A stretch of DNA of 64,000 bases from Corynebacterium oculi (lineage in GTDB: Bacteria > Actinomycetota > Actinomycetes > Mycobacteriales > Mycobacteriaceae), in NCBI RefSeq assembly GCF_001412105.1, contig NZ_LKST01000001.1, forward strand, positions 558,001-622,000, written 5' to 3'. Of this stretch, positions 27,612-37,070 are shown piece after piece. Positions within the stretch are counted from its first letter, which is position 1; each line of letters begins with the position of its first letter. The position numbers and the translations under genes were made by a program. The notes beneath the pieces were generated by a model. It saw nothing but the letters and a program-made list of their open reading frames with translations. It was not told the DNA's origin and did no database searches.

Positions 27612-28005
27612 TTAGGGGGTAGAAGAACCGAGGGCCCGCGCCGCCTGGTCGGCCACGCGGGCCGCGTACACCATCACCACGGCCGGAACGATCAGGCCAC
27701 CCATCGTGGGGATAAGCAGGTACTCGGGGGGTGAGGTTTGTGCCTGCGGTGAGGAAGAAGATCGCGCTGAGCGCCGCTAACGCAAGCATGATGTACGCGC
27801 TTTTCACCGAGGCTCGCAGGGCGGGGAGCGCCGCCAGGTGTCCTGCCTCCCACGCCTGATCGGAGGACTGGGTGGCCGTGGTGCGCAACCCCACGAGGGA
27901 TTGGCGGGGAAGATTGCCGCGCTCAATGGCCGAGCACATCGCCTGGGTGACGGCGATGATAAGGAGAACTCCGGTGAGTGGGGAGAGGTAAGCGAGCAAC
28001 TCCAT
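27612..28005 (-). pseudogene. SdpI-family membrane protein, interrupted by a single-base frameshift
   Basis: From the ATG at 28003-28005 the protein reads as SdpI/YhfL family: hydrophobic N terminus, then NLPRQSLVGLRTTATQSSDQ, then a second span ending in TAGTNL. There the frame breaks at a run of six G on the plus strand (27726-27731). One frame over, the missing third span continues (PEYLLIPTMGGLIVPAVVMV) to TAA at 27612-27614. Removing one base restores about 130 codons. SdpI proteins confer immunity to, and signal, toxic peptides; a role here is not shown. Minus-strand TAACCT 9 nt before the ATG suggests a leaderless start. Confidence 0.82.
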
Positions 28006-28038
28006 ATTTTGTCAGGTTACCTGCGGGACAGGGGGAGG

Positions 28039-28524
28039 TTATTCACCCTGGGTAAAGGCCGCCAGCAGGGCCTCGGGGTTCTTCGACCCGATGAGCCAAT
28101 AGGGGGTGGGGTCATCGGGGTCGTCGAGAACGATCATCACCATCTCCGGTACCCACCCGTGCGAGACCACGAAGGCCGCCGGATCGAGCTGGTGTCCCAT
28201 CGCGTTGCGCTTGGCGGTAGCGGGAACCGCTAGGCTGCGATCCACCACGTGATGCGGCAGGATCGCTCCGCCTGCGAGCAGCCAGCGCACTCCCTGAGCG
28301 TCCCGTTCCACCTGGATCACGGTGGAGGATAGCCACAGCAGCAGCCATACCGCCAGCACGGAGAGGATAATGGCGGGGGCCACCAGCCACGCGGTAGAGC
28401 GATTGTGCGCTAACTGGGCGGTCACCAGGGCCACCAAACCGAACGCGAGGAGCCACCAGTACAGCGGCACCCACTGGCGTTCCCGGTAGAGAACAGTGCG
28501 TGCGGGGGAAGCGGAGTCAGTCAC
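28039..28524 (-). CDS. DUF3093 membrane protein
   Basis: 161 residues from a GTG. Two hydrophobic spans near residues 22-38 and 47-65 match the N terminus of DUF3093 ([17 protein letters not shown]), followed by a soluble domain with [18 protein letters not shown] and a conserved [17 protein letters not shown]. Known members lie beside dut in many actinobacteria and have no assigned function. It is divergent from dut. Confidence 0.88.
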   Translation of the reverse strand: MTDSASPARTVLYRERQWVPLYWWLLAFGLVALVTAQLAHNRSTAWLVAPAIILSVLAVWLLLWLSSTVIQVERDAQGVRWLLAGGAILPHHVVDRSLAVPATAKRNAMGHQLDPAAFVVSHGWVPEMVMIVLDDPDDPTPYWLIGSKNPEALLAAFTQGE

Positions 28525-28628
28525 GGCTTTCTATCCTACGGCATCGCCGCGCCGTCCCCGCGCCGGTGTTGCGGCCCGTCGGGGCGTCGTTAAGCCCAAG
28601 CGGTGCTCGAGGCCGTAGGGTGGGGCGT

Positions 28629-29075
28629 GTGAATCCCCTTGAAGCAATCAAAATCAAACGCCTTGATCCTGAACTTCCGCTGCCCACGAGGGCTTTTCCC
28701 GGCGATGCGGGAGCGGATCTCTACGCCGCCGAGTCCGTGGATCTGGCCCCGGGGGAGCGCGCCATCGTGGGCACGGGCATCGCCCTTGCGCTGCCGCATG
28801 GCACCGTCGGCCTGGTACACCCGCGCTCGGGGCTGGCGGCGCGGCAGGGCCTGAGCATCGTCAATAGCCCGGGGACTATCGACGCCGCCTACCGCGGTGA
28901 GGTCAAGGTCTGCCTGATTAACCTCGATCCGCGCGAGACGATACACATTCAACGAGGCACCAGGATCGCGCAGCTGCTGGTGCAGCGCGTGGAGCTGCCG
29001 GAGTTTGAGGAAGTAGCGGATTTGGACGAGACGGATCGTGGCGCGGGCGGGTATGGTTCCACGGGTATTGATTAA
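28629..29075 (+). CDS. dut: dUTP pyrophosphatase
   Basis: 148 residues from a GTG at 28629. Hydrolyses dUTP to dUMP and PPi, keeping uracil out of DNA. All five motifs: AGADLYA (motif 1), [11 protein letters not shown] (2), [11 protein letters not shown] (3), [10 protein letters not shown] (4), and [10 protein letters not shown] at the C terminus (5, which closes over the substrate). Trimeric family of normal length. The ATG-less start is set by motif spacing and by homologues. Confidence 0.96.
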   Translation: MNPLEAIKIKRLDPELPLPTRAFPGDAGADLYAAESVDLAPGERAIVGTGIALALPHGTVGLVHPRSGLAARQGLSIVNSPGTIDAAYRGEVKVCLINLDPRETIHIQRGTRIAQLLVQRVELPEFEEVADLDETDRGAGGYGSTGID

Positions 29076-29191
29076 AACTCTCTCCCCGTAGCGCTCCACG
29101 CTGCTGGTATCGCTATCCTGGGACTGAAAAAGCCAGAATCCCATACCCCAAGATCCCCGCGATCTTCGTGAAGAAAGGACGTGACCCCCAC

Positions 29192-29971
29192 ATGGCTCTG
29201 TGGCCGTTTGGTAAGAAGGATAAGGACACCCCCAAGGAAGAGGAGCAGGCCGGTACCGCCGTGGCGGCGTCTGGCACTGAGAACCCCGAGGTGCAACACG
29301 TCCCCGCCTCCACGGAGGCCACCACCCAGGCAGAAGAGCCCGCCGCCGGAGAGGGTTTTTCTACCTCCTGGCATGATGCCATTAACGGGGACACCGGCCC
29401 CTTCGACGGAGACTCCGTCAACATCGAGGACTTTGACTTCTCCGATTTCGCCGGGGGAATCCTCAACCTCGGCTCCCTCAAACTCCCGCTGCCCAGCGAG
29501 TCCCAGGTGCAGGTGGAGATGGGCGAGCAGGGCCCCCGCATGCTGCACGTGGTCACCCGCTATGGCCGCATCACCCCCGTGGCCTTCGCCGCCCCGCGCT
29601 CGGGCAGCCAGTGGCGCCAGGCCGTGACGGAGATTGTGGATCAGATGCGCGGTGACGGCCTCGAACCCGAGGTGGAGGACGGCCCCTGGGGGCGTGAGGT
29701 GGTCACGCGCGGCTCCGCCGGGGCCATCCGTCTCATCGGCGTGGACGGCCCGCGCTGGATGCTGCGCTTCACCCTCGCCGGGCCGCTGGAGGCCGCCGAT
29801 GACCTCGCCACCCTGGGCCGTGAACTGGCTGCCCGCACCTTTGTGTATCGCGGGGAGCAGCCCATCTTGGCGGGGAACTCCCTGCCCGTGGCTCTGCCCA
29901 AACAGCTCGTGGATCAGGTTAACCAGGCCATGAAACAGCGTGCCGAGCAGGACAATCAGCAGAAGGCCTAA
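29192..29971 (+). CDS. DUF3710 protein
   Basis: 259 residues. Starts MALWPFGKKDK, a usual opening for this family, then about 60 acidic disordered residues and the DUF3710 domain (about 80-230) with LNLGSLKLPLPSESQVQVE and GVDGPRWMLRFTL. Conserved in actinobacteria downstream of dut, function unknown. AGAAAGGA lies 12 nt before the ATG, and TATCCT near 29115 is a possible -10. A DUF3159 gene follows after 6 nt, and the next two genes overlap it or each other, suggesting one operon. Confidence 0.88.
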   Translation: MALWPFGKKDKDTPKEEEQAGTAVAASGTENPEVQHVPASTEATTQAEEPAAGEGFSTSWHDAINGDTGPFDGDSVNIEDFDFSDFAGGILNLGSLKLPLPSESQVQVEMGEQGPRMLHVVTRYGRITPVAFAAPRSGSQWRQAVTEIVDQMRGDGLEPEVEDGPWGREVVTRGSAGAIRLIGVDGPRWMLRFTLAGPLEAADDLATLGRELAARTFVYRGEQPILAGNSLPVALPKQLVDQVNQAMKQRAEQDNQQKA

Positions 29972-29977
29972 GCATTC

Positions 29978-30637
29978 GTGGAAGATCAGACAACAACCCC
30001 CAGACCGGAACCTACCCTCCTGGAGCGAATGGGGGGATTGACCGGGCTGGTATCCTCCACGCTCCCGGTGCTGGTGCTGGTGCCGGTCAACACGCTATGG
30101 GGGTTGACCCCTGCGTTGCTGGCGGCCCTGGGTGTGGCCCTGCTCATCTTCGTGTGGCGCCTGCTGCGCAAGGAATCCCTGCAACCCGCCATCTCCGGGC
30201 TCATCGGCGTGGGAATCTGCGCGGCGATCGCGTGGTGGATCGGGGACGCCAAGGGGTACTTCCTCTACGGGATCTGGGCCTCGTTGGTGTTTGGCATTGC
30301 GGCTCTCGTCTCGATTGCGGTGCGCTGGCCCCTGGTGGGGCTGATGTGGAAGGGGATCAACGGCGAGGGCATGGCCTGGCGCTCCGTGGCCCCGGCGCGC
30401 CGCGCCTATGCCTGGGCCACGGCGGGCTGGGCCGTGGTGTTCTTCTCCCGCTTTGTGGTGCAAAAGGTGCTCTATGAGGACTTTTCCACCACGGACTTGG
30501 CCGTGGCCAGGATGCTCATGGGCTGGCCGCTCACGGGCGTGGTTACCGTGCTGACCATCATCATGGTGCGCCGTGCCGACGCCGCCGTGGCGGCACAATT
30601 CCCCGATAGCAAGGAGTCCCCGGAAGATGACGGATAA
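29978..30637 (+). CDS. DUF3159 membrane protein
   Basis: 219 residues from a GTG. Five to six hydrophobic spans in the DUF3159 arrangement, with the conserved ERMGGLTGLVSSTLPVLVLV near the N terminus and RRAYAWATAGWAVVFFSRFV in the middle. Function unknown; frequently found between DUF3710 and a TRAM methyltransferase gene in actinobacteria. It overlaps the next start by 11 nt. Confidence 0.9.
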   Translation: MEDQTTTPRPEPTLLERMGGLTGLVSSTLPVLVLVPVNTLWGLTPALLAALGVALLIFVWRLLRKESLQPAISGLIGVGICAAIAWWIGDAKGYFLYGIWASLVFGIAALVSIAVRWPLVGLMWKGINGEGMAWRSVAPARRAYAWATAGWAVVFFSRFVVQKVLYEDFSTTDLAVARMLMGWPLTGVVTVLTIIMVRRADAAVAAQFPDSKESPEDDG

Positions 30638-31865
30638 GGAAGCATCAACCCTGCGCGTGCGCATTGACCGCATGGCTCACGGTGGCGAGGGGATCGGCAC
30701 CGTCGATGGGCGCATAGTGTTCGTGGCCGGGGGCTTCCCCGGGGATACCGTGGATGCGCGCATCACCAAGGCTAAGCGTTCCTTCCTGAGCGGCCACGCC
30801 GAGCGGATCGTGGAGCCCTCGCCCCTGCGCGCTGCCTCGCGGTGCGCGGCCGCCGAGCTAGGTGCGGGCTGCTGCGACTTCGCCCCACTGACCCCGCAGG
30901 CGGAGATGCAGATCAAGGAGTCCGTGCTGCGCGATCAACTCTCCCGCATCGGCGGGATACGGGTGGACACGATCGCTACCACCGCGCTAGAGCCGGACAC
31001 CCGGTGGCGCACCCGCACCCGGCTGGGCGTGAATGCCCAAGGGCGGGCCGGGGTGCGTCGATTAGCCTCCCACGATCTCATCACGGAGGTTTCCTGCTCC
31101 CAGCCGGTGCCGGGCCTGCTTGACGGCCTGGTGGGCGAGGGGGCACGGGGATTTCGCCCGGGGGCGGAAGTGGTCGCGGTGATGGGCGACGATGCCCAGC
31201 GGCACGTGGTGGAAACCCGGCGGGCCTCGCGGGGGCGGCGCACGGAGAACATAGAAAAGACGCTTGAGGGTACCCCCGAGGTAAGGCACACCGTGGCGGG
31301 GCACACCTTCCGCTTCCCGGTAACCGCTTTTTGGCAGGTGCACCGCCGCGCTCCGGAGGCCTATGGTTCTAGGATCACGCGGTGGCTGGGGGAGGCGCTG
31401 GGCGAGTCTCCCTCCCCGGCGGTGGCGTGGGATCTCTACGGCGGGGTGGGTCTTTTTGTGCCCCCGCTCGCCGCGGCCCTGGGGGAGCGGGCACGGATTT
31501 ATTCCGTCGATGCTTCCCACGCCGCCACCGCCACCCCGCAGGCCTGCCTGGAACCCTACGATGTGGTGGTGCGCGGCTCCCGGGTGGAGCGCTGCCTGGG
31601 CACGCTTCCCGCCCCGCAGGCGGTGGTGCTCGATCCGCCGCGCACCGGGGCCGGTGCCGAGGTGGTGCGCGGCATCGCTCAGGCGGGGCCGCAGGCGGTC
31701 ATCCACATCGGTTGCGATCCGGCTACCTTCGCCCGAGATGTGCGTGCGTGGGGAGAGAACGGCTACCGGGTGGAGAAGATGGAACTGATTAATGCCTTCC
31801 CCGGAACCCATCACAGCGAAGTGCTGGCCCTGATCGTTCCAGGGGAGCAACCGGGGGTAAAGTAG
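30627..31865 (+). CDS. TRAM-domain RNA (uracil-5-)methyltransferase, TrmA/RlmD family
   Basis: 412 residues. An N-terminal TRAM domain (about 1-60, [12 protein letters not shown]), cysteines 73, 82 and 83 near where RlmD-type enzymes bind an iron-sulfur cluster (spacing differs from the E. coli pattern), then the Rossmann core: DLYGGVGLF (SAM motif I), [11 protein letters not shown] and [11 protein letters not shown], whose Cys is the nucleophile that attacks uracil. Methylates a uridine in 23S rRNA or tRNA; the site cannot be told from sequence. Coupled to DUF3159 and upstream of dxs. Confidence 0.9.
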   Translation: MTDKEASTLRVRIDRMAHGGEGIGTVDGRIVFVAGGFPGDTVDARITKAKRSFLSGHAERIVEPSPLRAASRCAAAELGAGCCDFAPLTPQAEMQIKESVLRDQLSRIGGIRVDTIATTALEPDTRWRTRTRLGVNAQGRAGVRRLASHDLITEVSCSQPVPGLLDGLVGEGARGFRPGAEVVAVMGDDAQRHVVETRRASRGRRTENIEKTLEGTPEVRHTVAGHTFRFPVTAFWQVHRRAPEAYGSRITRWLGEALGESPSPAVAWDLYGGVGLFVPPLAAALGERARIYSVDASHAATATPQACLEPYDVVVRGSRVERCLGTLPAPQAVVLDPPRTGAGAEVVRGIAQAGPQAVIHIGCDPATFARDVRAWGENGYRVEKMELINAFPGTHHSEVLALIVPGEQPGVK

Positions 31866-31912
31866 AACAAACGCTAATCGCCGGTGTGAGGCGGAAGGAG
31901 CCGAGCAGACTG

Positions 31913-33850
31913 ATGGATATTCTCCGTGAAATATCGTCACCCGCAGACCTAAAGGCGCTGGAAGCCGATCAACTAGAGCAACTGTGCCAGGAAATGAGGG
32001 ACTTCCTGGTCACCAAGGTTTCCGCCACGGGCGGGCACCTTGGCCCCAACCTGGGGGTGGTAGAACTCACCGTTGCCCTGCACCGGGTGTTTGATTCCCC
32101 CCGTGACCCCCTCATCTTTGACACCTCGCACCAGTCCTACGTGCACAAGATCCTCACGGGGCGGCGGGATCAGTTTGATACCCTGCGCAAAAAGGGAGGC
32201 TTATCCGGCTACACCGATCGGGGGGAAAGCGAGCACGATTGGACGGAGTCCTCTCATGCCTCGGCGGCGCTGTCCTACGCCGATGGGCTTTCCAAGGCCT
32301 TCCAGTTGCGTGGGGAGGCACAGCGCAGCGTGGTGGCAGTGGTGGGTGACGGTGCCATGACCGGCGGCATGTGCTGGGAGGCACTGAATAATATCGCCGC
32401 GGACAAGACCCGCAACGTGGTGATCGTGGTCAACGATAACGGGCGTAGTTATTCCCCCACCATCGGCGGTTTTGCGGAGAATCTCGCGGAACTTCGCATG
32501 ATGCGCACCTATGATCGAGTGATGGAGCAAGGCAAGAGCACCCTCAAATCCCTGGGCTGGGTGGGGGAGCGGGCCTTTGAGGCCCTGCACGCCTTCAAGG
32601 AGGGGGTGAAATCCTCCGTGCTGCCCACGGAGATGTTCCCCGAACTGGGCATGAAGTACGTGGGGCCGGTGAACGGGCATAATCTCAAGGCTCTGAGCAA
32701 CGTTCTAGAATACGCCCGGGATTACGAGGGGCCGATCATCGTTCACGTGGTGACGGAGAAGGGCCGTGGATACGCCCCGGCGGCCACGGAATCTGCCGAC
32801 CTCATGCACTCCACCGGCGTGATCGACCCGGCCACCGGTCGGGCGGTGGGGGCGGCCAAGGGGCCGAGCTGGACCTCGGTTTTTTCCCGGGAACTGCTTG
32901 AAGCCGGGGCGCGGCGCGAGGACATCGTGGCGATCACCGCCGCGATGGCGGGGCCCACGGGCCTGGCCGCCTTCGGGGAGAGGTACCCGGAGCGCTTTTT
33001 TGACGTGGGCATTGCGGAGCAGCACGCCCTGACCTCCGCGGCCGGCCTGGCCCTGGGGGGCCTGCACCCGGTGGTAGCCCTGTATTCCACTTTTCTCAAC
33101 CGGGCCTTTGACCAGCTGCTCATGGACGTGGGGCTCCTTCGCCAGCCGGTGACCCTGGTGCTGGATCGCTCGGGCGTGACCGGCTCCGATGGCCCCAGCC
33201 ACAACGGAGTCTGGGATCTGGCCATCGCCTCCATCGTCCCGGGCTTGGCGGTGGCCGCGCCCCGCGATGGGGAACAGCTGGCCGCCCTTTTCCACGAGGC
33301 CCTGGCCGTGGAGGACGGCCCCACCGTGGTGCGCTTTCCCAAGGGGGAGTTGCCCGAGCCGATTCCTGCGGTGGGGGCGCTGGCCGATGGGGTGGAGGTG
33401 CTGCGCTATAGCGACGCCGCCGGGGCTACCGGGGAGGCCGAGGGCGTGGACGTGCTCATGGTGAGCATCGGGGCGCTCGCGGGCGAGGTCGTGGCGGCGG
33501 CGGATGCCCTGGCCGCCGAGGGGGTGGGGGTGACCGTGGTGGATCCGCGCTGGGTCTCCCCGATTCCCGGCTCCGTGATCGCGCTGGCGGGGGATCATGA
33601 CCTGGTGGTGACCGTGGAGGACGGGGTGATCCGGGGCGGGATCGGGGCGCAGATCAGCGAGGCCCTGGCCGCCGCGGAGGTGGACACCCCCGTGCGCCAC
33701 CTGGCTTTCCCCGATATTTTTCCCGCGCACGCCTCCCGCAGCGAGTTGCTGCGCGAAGTGGGGCTGGATGCCGCCTCGATCGAGGCGAGCACGAAGGATT
33801 GGTTGGCGAGCCTTTTCCCGGAACCCTCCGGCGAGGAATCAGACCGCTAA
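31913..33850 (+). CDS. dxs: 1-deoxy-D-xylulose-5-phosphate synthase
   Basis: 645 residues, normal for DXS. First step of the MEP pathway to isoprenoids (for decaprenyl phosphate and menaquinone): pyruvate plus glyceraldehyde 3-phosphate. TPP-binding [45 protein letters not shown] and AEQHAL (catalytic Glu region) are all present. The ATG at 31913 has GGAAGGAG upstream. The 3' end overlaps the convergent rnd by 12 nt. Confidence 0.97.
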   Translation: MDILREISSPADLKALEADQLEQLCQEMRDFLVTKVSATGGHLGPNLGVVELTVALHRVFDSPRDPLIFDTSHQSYVHKILTGRRDQFDTLRKKGGLSGYTDRGESEHDWTESSHASAALSYADGLSKAFQLRGEAQRSVVAVVGDGAMTGGMCWEALNNIAADKTRNVVIVVNDNGRSYSPTIGGFAENLAELRMMRTYDRVMEQGKSTLKSLGWVGERAFEALHAFKEGVKSSVLPTEMFPELGMKYVGPVNGHNLKALSNVLEYARDYEGPIIVHVVTEKGRGYAPAATESADLMHSTGVIDPATGRAVGAAKGPSWTSVFSRELLEAGARREDIVAITAAMAGPTGLAAFGERYPERFFDVGIAEQHALTSAAGLALGGLHPVVALYSTFLNRAFDQLLMDVGLLRQPVTLVLDRSGVTGSDGPSHNGVWDLAIASIVPGLAVAAPRDGEQLAALFHEALAVEDGPTVVRFPKGELPEPIPAVGALADGVEVLRYSDAAGATGEAEGVDVLMVSIGALAGEVVAAADALAAEGVGVTVVDPRWVSPIPGSVIALAGDHDLVVTVEDGVIRGGIGAQISEALAAAEVDTPVRHLAFPDIFPAHASRSELLREVGLDAASIEASTKDWLASLFPEPSGEESDR

Positions 33851-35044
33851 ATCCCACAGCACCGGCCCCAGCAGCGCGGCGCTGAGATCCCGCTGCCAGG
33901 GGCGGGCTCCGCGCTGTTCGAGCTCCGCGCGGAGATCGGCGGCATCGTGCAGCCGCCGCTCCTCCACTGCGTCCCAGATCACCCGCCGCAGGATCTTGGG
34001 GCGCAGGAGGTTTTCCACGGGGGTTCCCGTCTCTTCCGAGAACAACCGGAAGGCCTCCTTGGCTTTTGCCAGGGCGGCCGCCGCCTGGGGCGCCACCTGC
34101 GGCCAGCGCGAATGCGAGGGTATCCGCGCGGGCGCGGGGGCCTCGGGGTACTGAGCGGGGTCGAGATCCCGCACCCGCCGCAGCGCCCGCATCCATGCCT
34201 GGCTATGTTTGTCGCAGCGGCGCGAGTAGCCGGGCACCTGCCACAGGTGGCCCGCGCGGGCGGGCGGATCGGAGGCGATGGCCAGCAGTACCTTATCGGG
34301 CAGGAGGGTGCCGGGGGCGGCGTCGTGACGCGCGGCCAGTTCCTCGCGGGCCTCCCACAGCGCGCGGGCGTGGGCGAGGTCGGCCGGGCGGCGCAGGCGG
34401 CCCAGCCCCTTGAGCGCCGTCCATCGCCGCTCGGGGAGCGCGGTGGCGGCGATGAGCGCGGCGCAATCCTGCTCCAGCCAGGGGAGTTTTCCCTGGGAAT
34501 CGAGGATCTCCGCGAGGGCGTCCGCGAGGTCGAGGAGGGTTTCCACGTCCAGCGCGGCGTAGGTGAGCCATTCTGCGGGCAGGGGAGTGGTGGACCAATC
34601 CTCCGCCCCGTGCCCCTTGGCCAGGGCGTAGCCGCAGAGTTCCTCCGTCATGGCCGCCAGGTTGACCCTGGCGAATCCGGCGAGGCGGCTGGCGAGCTCC
34701 GTGTCAAAGAGCCGCCCCGGGCGCAGGCCCAAAGCAAGGAGGCTGGGCAGATCGGAGGCGGCGGCGTGGAGCACCCACTCGGCCCCGTTGAGCACGGGAA
34801 CCAGGGCCGCGCTGAGTTCGGAGCGGTAGCCCTCGGGGGCAAAGAGAAAGGTGCCCGCGCCCCGGCGGCGCACCTGGAGCAGGAACGCGCGATCGTCGTA
34901 GCGGTAGGCCGAGGCGCGCTCGGTGTCCACGGCGAAGGGGCCGCGACCCCGCGCGAGGGCGGCGGCCGCGCGGGCGAAGTCCTCCGGGGTGTCGGAGAGA
35001 GGCGGGGTGCCCTCGCGCGGGGTGAGCAGCGGGCTAGCGCTCAT
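33839..35044 (-). CDS. rnd: Ribonuclease D
   Basis: 401 residues. 3'-5' exoribonuclease of tRNA and rRNA maturation. DEDDy exonuclease core: Asp40-Thr-Glu42 (FAVDTERAS), Asp98 ([10 protein letters not shown]), and Tyr162 with Asp166 ([10 protein letters not shown]). An HRDC domain follows around residues 205-290 and a second one near the C terminus. Convergent with dxs (12-nt overlap), and its start overlaps the DUF3000 gene by 11 nt, so it is probably coupled to it. Confidence 0.95.
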   Translation of the reverse strand: MSASPLLTPREGTPPLSDTPEDFARAAAALARGRGPFAVDTERASAYRYDDRAFLLQVRRRGAGTFLFAPEGYRSELSAALVPVLNGAEWVLHAAASDLPSLLALGLRPGRLFDTELASRLAGFARVNLAAMTEELCGYALAKGHGAEDWSTTPLPAEWLTYAALDVETLLDLADALAEILDSQGKLPWLEQDCAALIAATALPERRWTALKGLGRLRRPADLAHARALWEAREELAARHDAAPGTLLPDKVLLAIASDPPARAGHLWQVPGYSRRCDKHSQAWMRALRRVRDLDPAQYPEAPAPARIPSHSRWPQVAPQAAAALAKAKEAFRLFSEETGTPVENLLRPKILRRVIWDAVEERRLHDAADLRAELEQRGARPWQRDLSAALLGPVLWDLAV

Positions 35045-35744
35045 GGGTGGCGCGCGAGCGAGATAGCTCGGTGATCCCCTCCGGGGGGAGCCCGGCCACG
35101 TGGGCCAAGACCTCTGCGAAGGCCTGGACGTGCGGGGCGAGGTTGTCCGAACTAGCGGTCCAGGAGGCGCGTAATTCCAACTGGTAGGCGCGCGGCGGCC
35201 CGCCGATGTCCCCGTACCGCACGGAGGAGGTAGAGGTCACGGTGCCACCCAGGTTGCTGTGCGCGGCATCATGGTTGCCCAATCCCTCGGTGAGCCACTG
35301 CCACGCCACCTCGGGCAAGAGGGGATCGGCGGCTACCTCGTCATCCATGTCGGCCTGGATGTAGGCCACCAGGCGCATGGAACCTTCCCAGGCGTCCTCG
35401 GCCTTGGGATCGTGCAGAACGATGAGCCGACCAAAGGCATCCCCTTCGGAATCGCGGGGCACCACCTCTGCCTCGCCGTGCTCCACTTCGAGGCCGATGG
35501 CGTGGCTATAGGGCGCCAGGCGCTGCGGGGGGCGAATCGTGCCCAGGGAAAGCTCGGGGCGCAGCCGCGCGGCGTGCATGGATTCCACCGCGGCGGAAAA
35601 AGCGGCGGGCCAGGCCTCGGGGTCGTGCTGCGCATCGGCCGGGTTCGAGGGGCCTGGCGATCGCAGCGCGCGAGGCTGCGGGGACTGCTGCGTGTGCGGC
35701 GTCGAGGAGGAATCGGAATCGGTCACGCTCACCAAGGTAGACAT
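35034..35744 (-). CDS. DUF3000 protein
   Basis: 236 residues. After a disordered Ser/Pro-rich stretch of about 40 residues the DUF3000 domain follows: AAFSAAVESMHAARLRPELS, APYSHAIGLEVE and ADPLLPEVAWQWLTEGLGN. Function unknown; conserved upstream of rnd in corynebacteria and mycobacteria. The ATG at 35744 lacks a strong ribosome binding site, and the in-frame GTGs at 35732 or 35726 are alternatives. Confidence 0.88.
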   Translation of the reverse strand: MSTLVSVTDSDSSSTPHTQQSPQPRALRSPGPSNPADAQHDPEAWPAAFSAAVESMHAARLRPELSLGTIRPPQRLAPYSHAIGLEVEHGEAEVVPRDSEGDAFGRLIVLHDPKAEDAWEGSMRLVAYIQADMDDEVAADPLLPEVAWQWLTEGLGNHDAAHSNLGGTVTSTSSVRYGDIGGPPRAYQLELRASWTASSDNLAPHVQAFAEVLAHVAGLPPEGITELSRSRATHER

Positions 35745-35811
35745 CAAGGGGGTGCTTGCCGTGGAGGCGCGCCGAGGAAGGGTCCGTTCTCCGCGGGCGG
35801 TGCCTACAACT

Positions 35812-35817
35812 TATGAT
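35812..35817 (+). promoter_or_regulatory. hemQ: -10 element for chdC
   Basis: TATGAT lies 74 nt upstream of the hemQ/chdC ATG, leaving a leader of about 65-70 nt that ends in the ribosome binding site AGAAAGGAAGG. The -35 is weak. Confidence 0.5.
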
Positions 35818-35891
35818 GGGGTGGTACGTGTCTTTGAGCCTCGTAGAGGCCCCAAGAGAGGGTCGAAAAGAGAAAGGAAGGCCACAGGATC

Positions 35892-36593
35892 ATGGCAGAG
35901 CTTGACCTGGAGGAACTGAACAAAGTACAGCGTTACACCCAGTGGGCGGTATTCCGCACCGCCCCCGGCGCGCTAGGCGGGGATCGCGCCGAGCACGCCA
36001 CCCAGGTGCAGGATTTCCTCGATCGCCTCGCCGGGGAGGGGAACGTCACCGTGCGCGGCGTGTACCTTACCTCCGGGATCAAGGCGGACGCGGATTTCAT
36101 GGTGTGGTGGCACGCCGAGGAGTTTGAACACCTCCAGGCCGCGCTCAACGCCTTCCGCCGGGAGACCACCCTGGGGCAGGTATCCGAGCTGGTGTGGTGT
36201 GGCAACGGCCTGCACCGCCCCTCGGAGTTCAACAAGTCCCACCTGCCCTCCTTCATCATGGGCGAGGAGGCGGAGCGCTGGATGACGGTGTACCCCTTCG
36301 TGCGATCCTACGACTGGTACGTCCTCGATCCCGCCGATCGACGCCGCATTCTGGCCGAGCACGGACGCGCAGCGGCGGGCTTCAAGGACGTGCGCGCCAA
36401 CACCACGGCGGCCTTCGCCCTGGGCGACTACGAGTGGATGCTGGCCTTCGAGGCGGGTTCCCTGGACAGGATCGTGGACCTCATGCACAAGATGCGCTAC
36501 ACCGAGGCACGCCTGCACGTTCGCGAGGAGATTCCCTTCTACAGCGGGCGGCGCGTGGATAACGCTGAGGAACTGCTGGCGGCCCTGGCCTAG
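35892..36593 (+). CDS. hemQ: Coproheme decarboxylase (HemQ/ChdC)
   Basis: 233 residues. Last step of the coproporphyrin-dependent haem pathway: oxidative decarboxylation of two propionates of coproheme. Chlorite-dismutase-like fold. Key residues align with C. diphtheriae ChdC with an offset of one: His117 (SHLPSF, distal base), Tyr134 (MTVYPFVRSYDWY, radical site) and His157 (AEHGRAAAGF, haem ligand). NTTAAFALGDYEWMLAFE is the family C-terminal motif. It lies beside msrB and aftC. Confidence 0.96.
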   Translation: MAELDLEELNKVQRYTQWAVFRTAPGALGGDRAEHATQVQDFLDRLAGEGNVTVRGVYLTSGIKADADFMVWWHAEEFEHLQAALNAFRRETTLGQVSELVWCGNGLHRPSEFNKSHLPSFIMGEEAERWMTVYPFVRSYDWYVLDPADRRRILAEHGRAAAGFKDVRANTTAAFALGDYEWMLAFEAGSLDRIVDLMHKMRYTEARLHVREEIPFYSGRRVDNAEELLAALA

Positions 36594-36604
36594 CGGGATG
36601 CTTG

Positions 36605-36647
36605 CCGACGCCGCGCGAGGCTCCACGGAGGGGTGAGGCGGCGTCGG
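36605..36647. terminator. Hairpin between convergent hemQ and msrB
   Basis: CCGACGCCGC (36605-36614) pairs perfectly with GCGGCGTCGG (36638-36647), a 10-bp stem with a 23-nt loop. No clear T-tract follows on either strand, so this may be a factor-dependent terminator or mRNA end stabiliser. Confidence 0.5.
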
Positions 36648-36659
36648 TAGGCCACGCGC

Positions 36660-37070
36660 TTAGTCCACCGGCTTTTCCTCCAGGGTGAGGCAGATGGAAT
36701 TAATGCAGTAGCGCAGATCGGTGGGGGTGGCATAGCCCTCACCGGCAAAGACGTGGCCGAGGTGGGAGCCGCAGGAGGCACACAGAACCTCGGTGCGGGT
36801 CATGCCCAGGGAGTGATCCTCGCGCTCGATCACGCGATCGGAGTCCTTGGGGGAGAAGAACGAGGGCCAGCCGCAGTGGGAATCGAACTTTTCCGTGGAA
36901 CGGAATAACTCCTCCCCGCAGGCCTTGCAGGAATAGACGCCCTCCGTGGTGGTGGAGGTGTACTCGCCCACGTGGGGCGCCTCCGTTCCCGCCTGGCGCA
37001 GCACCCGGTATTCCTCCGCGCTGAGGCGTTCGCGCCACTGGGCGTCCGTGATGAGCTTGAAATCAGTCAT
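36660..37070 (-). CDS. msrB: Peptide methionine-(R)-S-oxide reductase
   Basis: 136 residues. Reduces methionine R-sulfoxide in proteins after oxidative damage. Zinc site Cys48, Cys51, Cys97, Cys100 (CKAC and CASC); catalytic Cys122 in LRYCINSICL; Cys67 in SHCGWPSFF. The start overlaps the aftC stop by 4 nt (ATGA), which implies translational coupling. Confidence 0.97.
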   Translation of the reverse strand: MTDFKLITDAQWRERLSAEEYRVLRQAGTEAPHVGEYTSTTTEGVYSCKACGEELFRSTEKFDSHCGWPSFFSPKDSDRVIEREDHSLGMTRTEVLCASCGSHLGHVFAGEGYATPTDLRYCINSICLTLEEKPVD

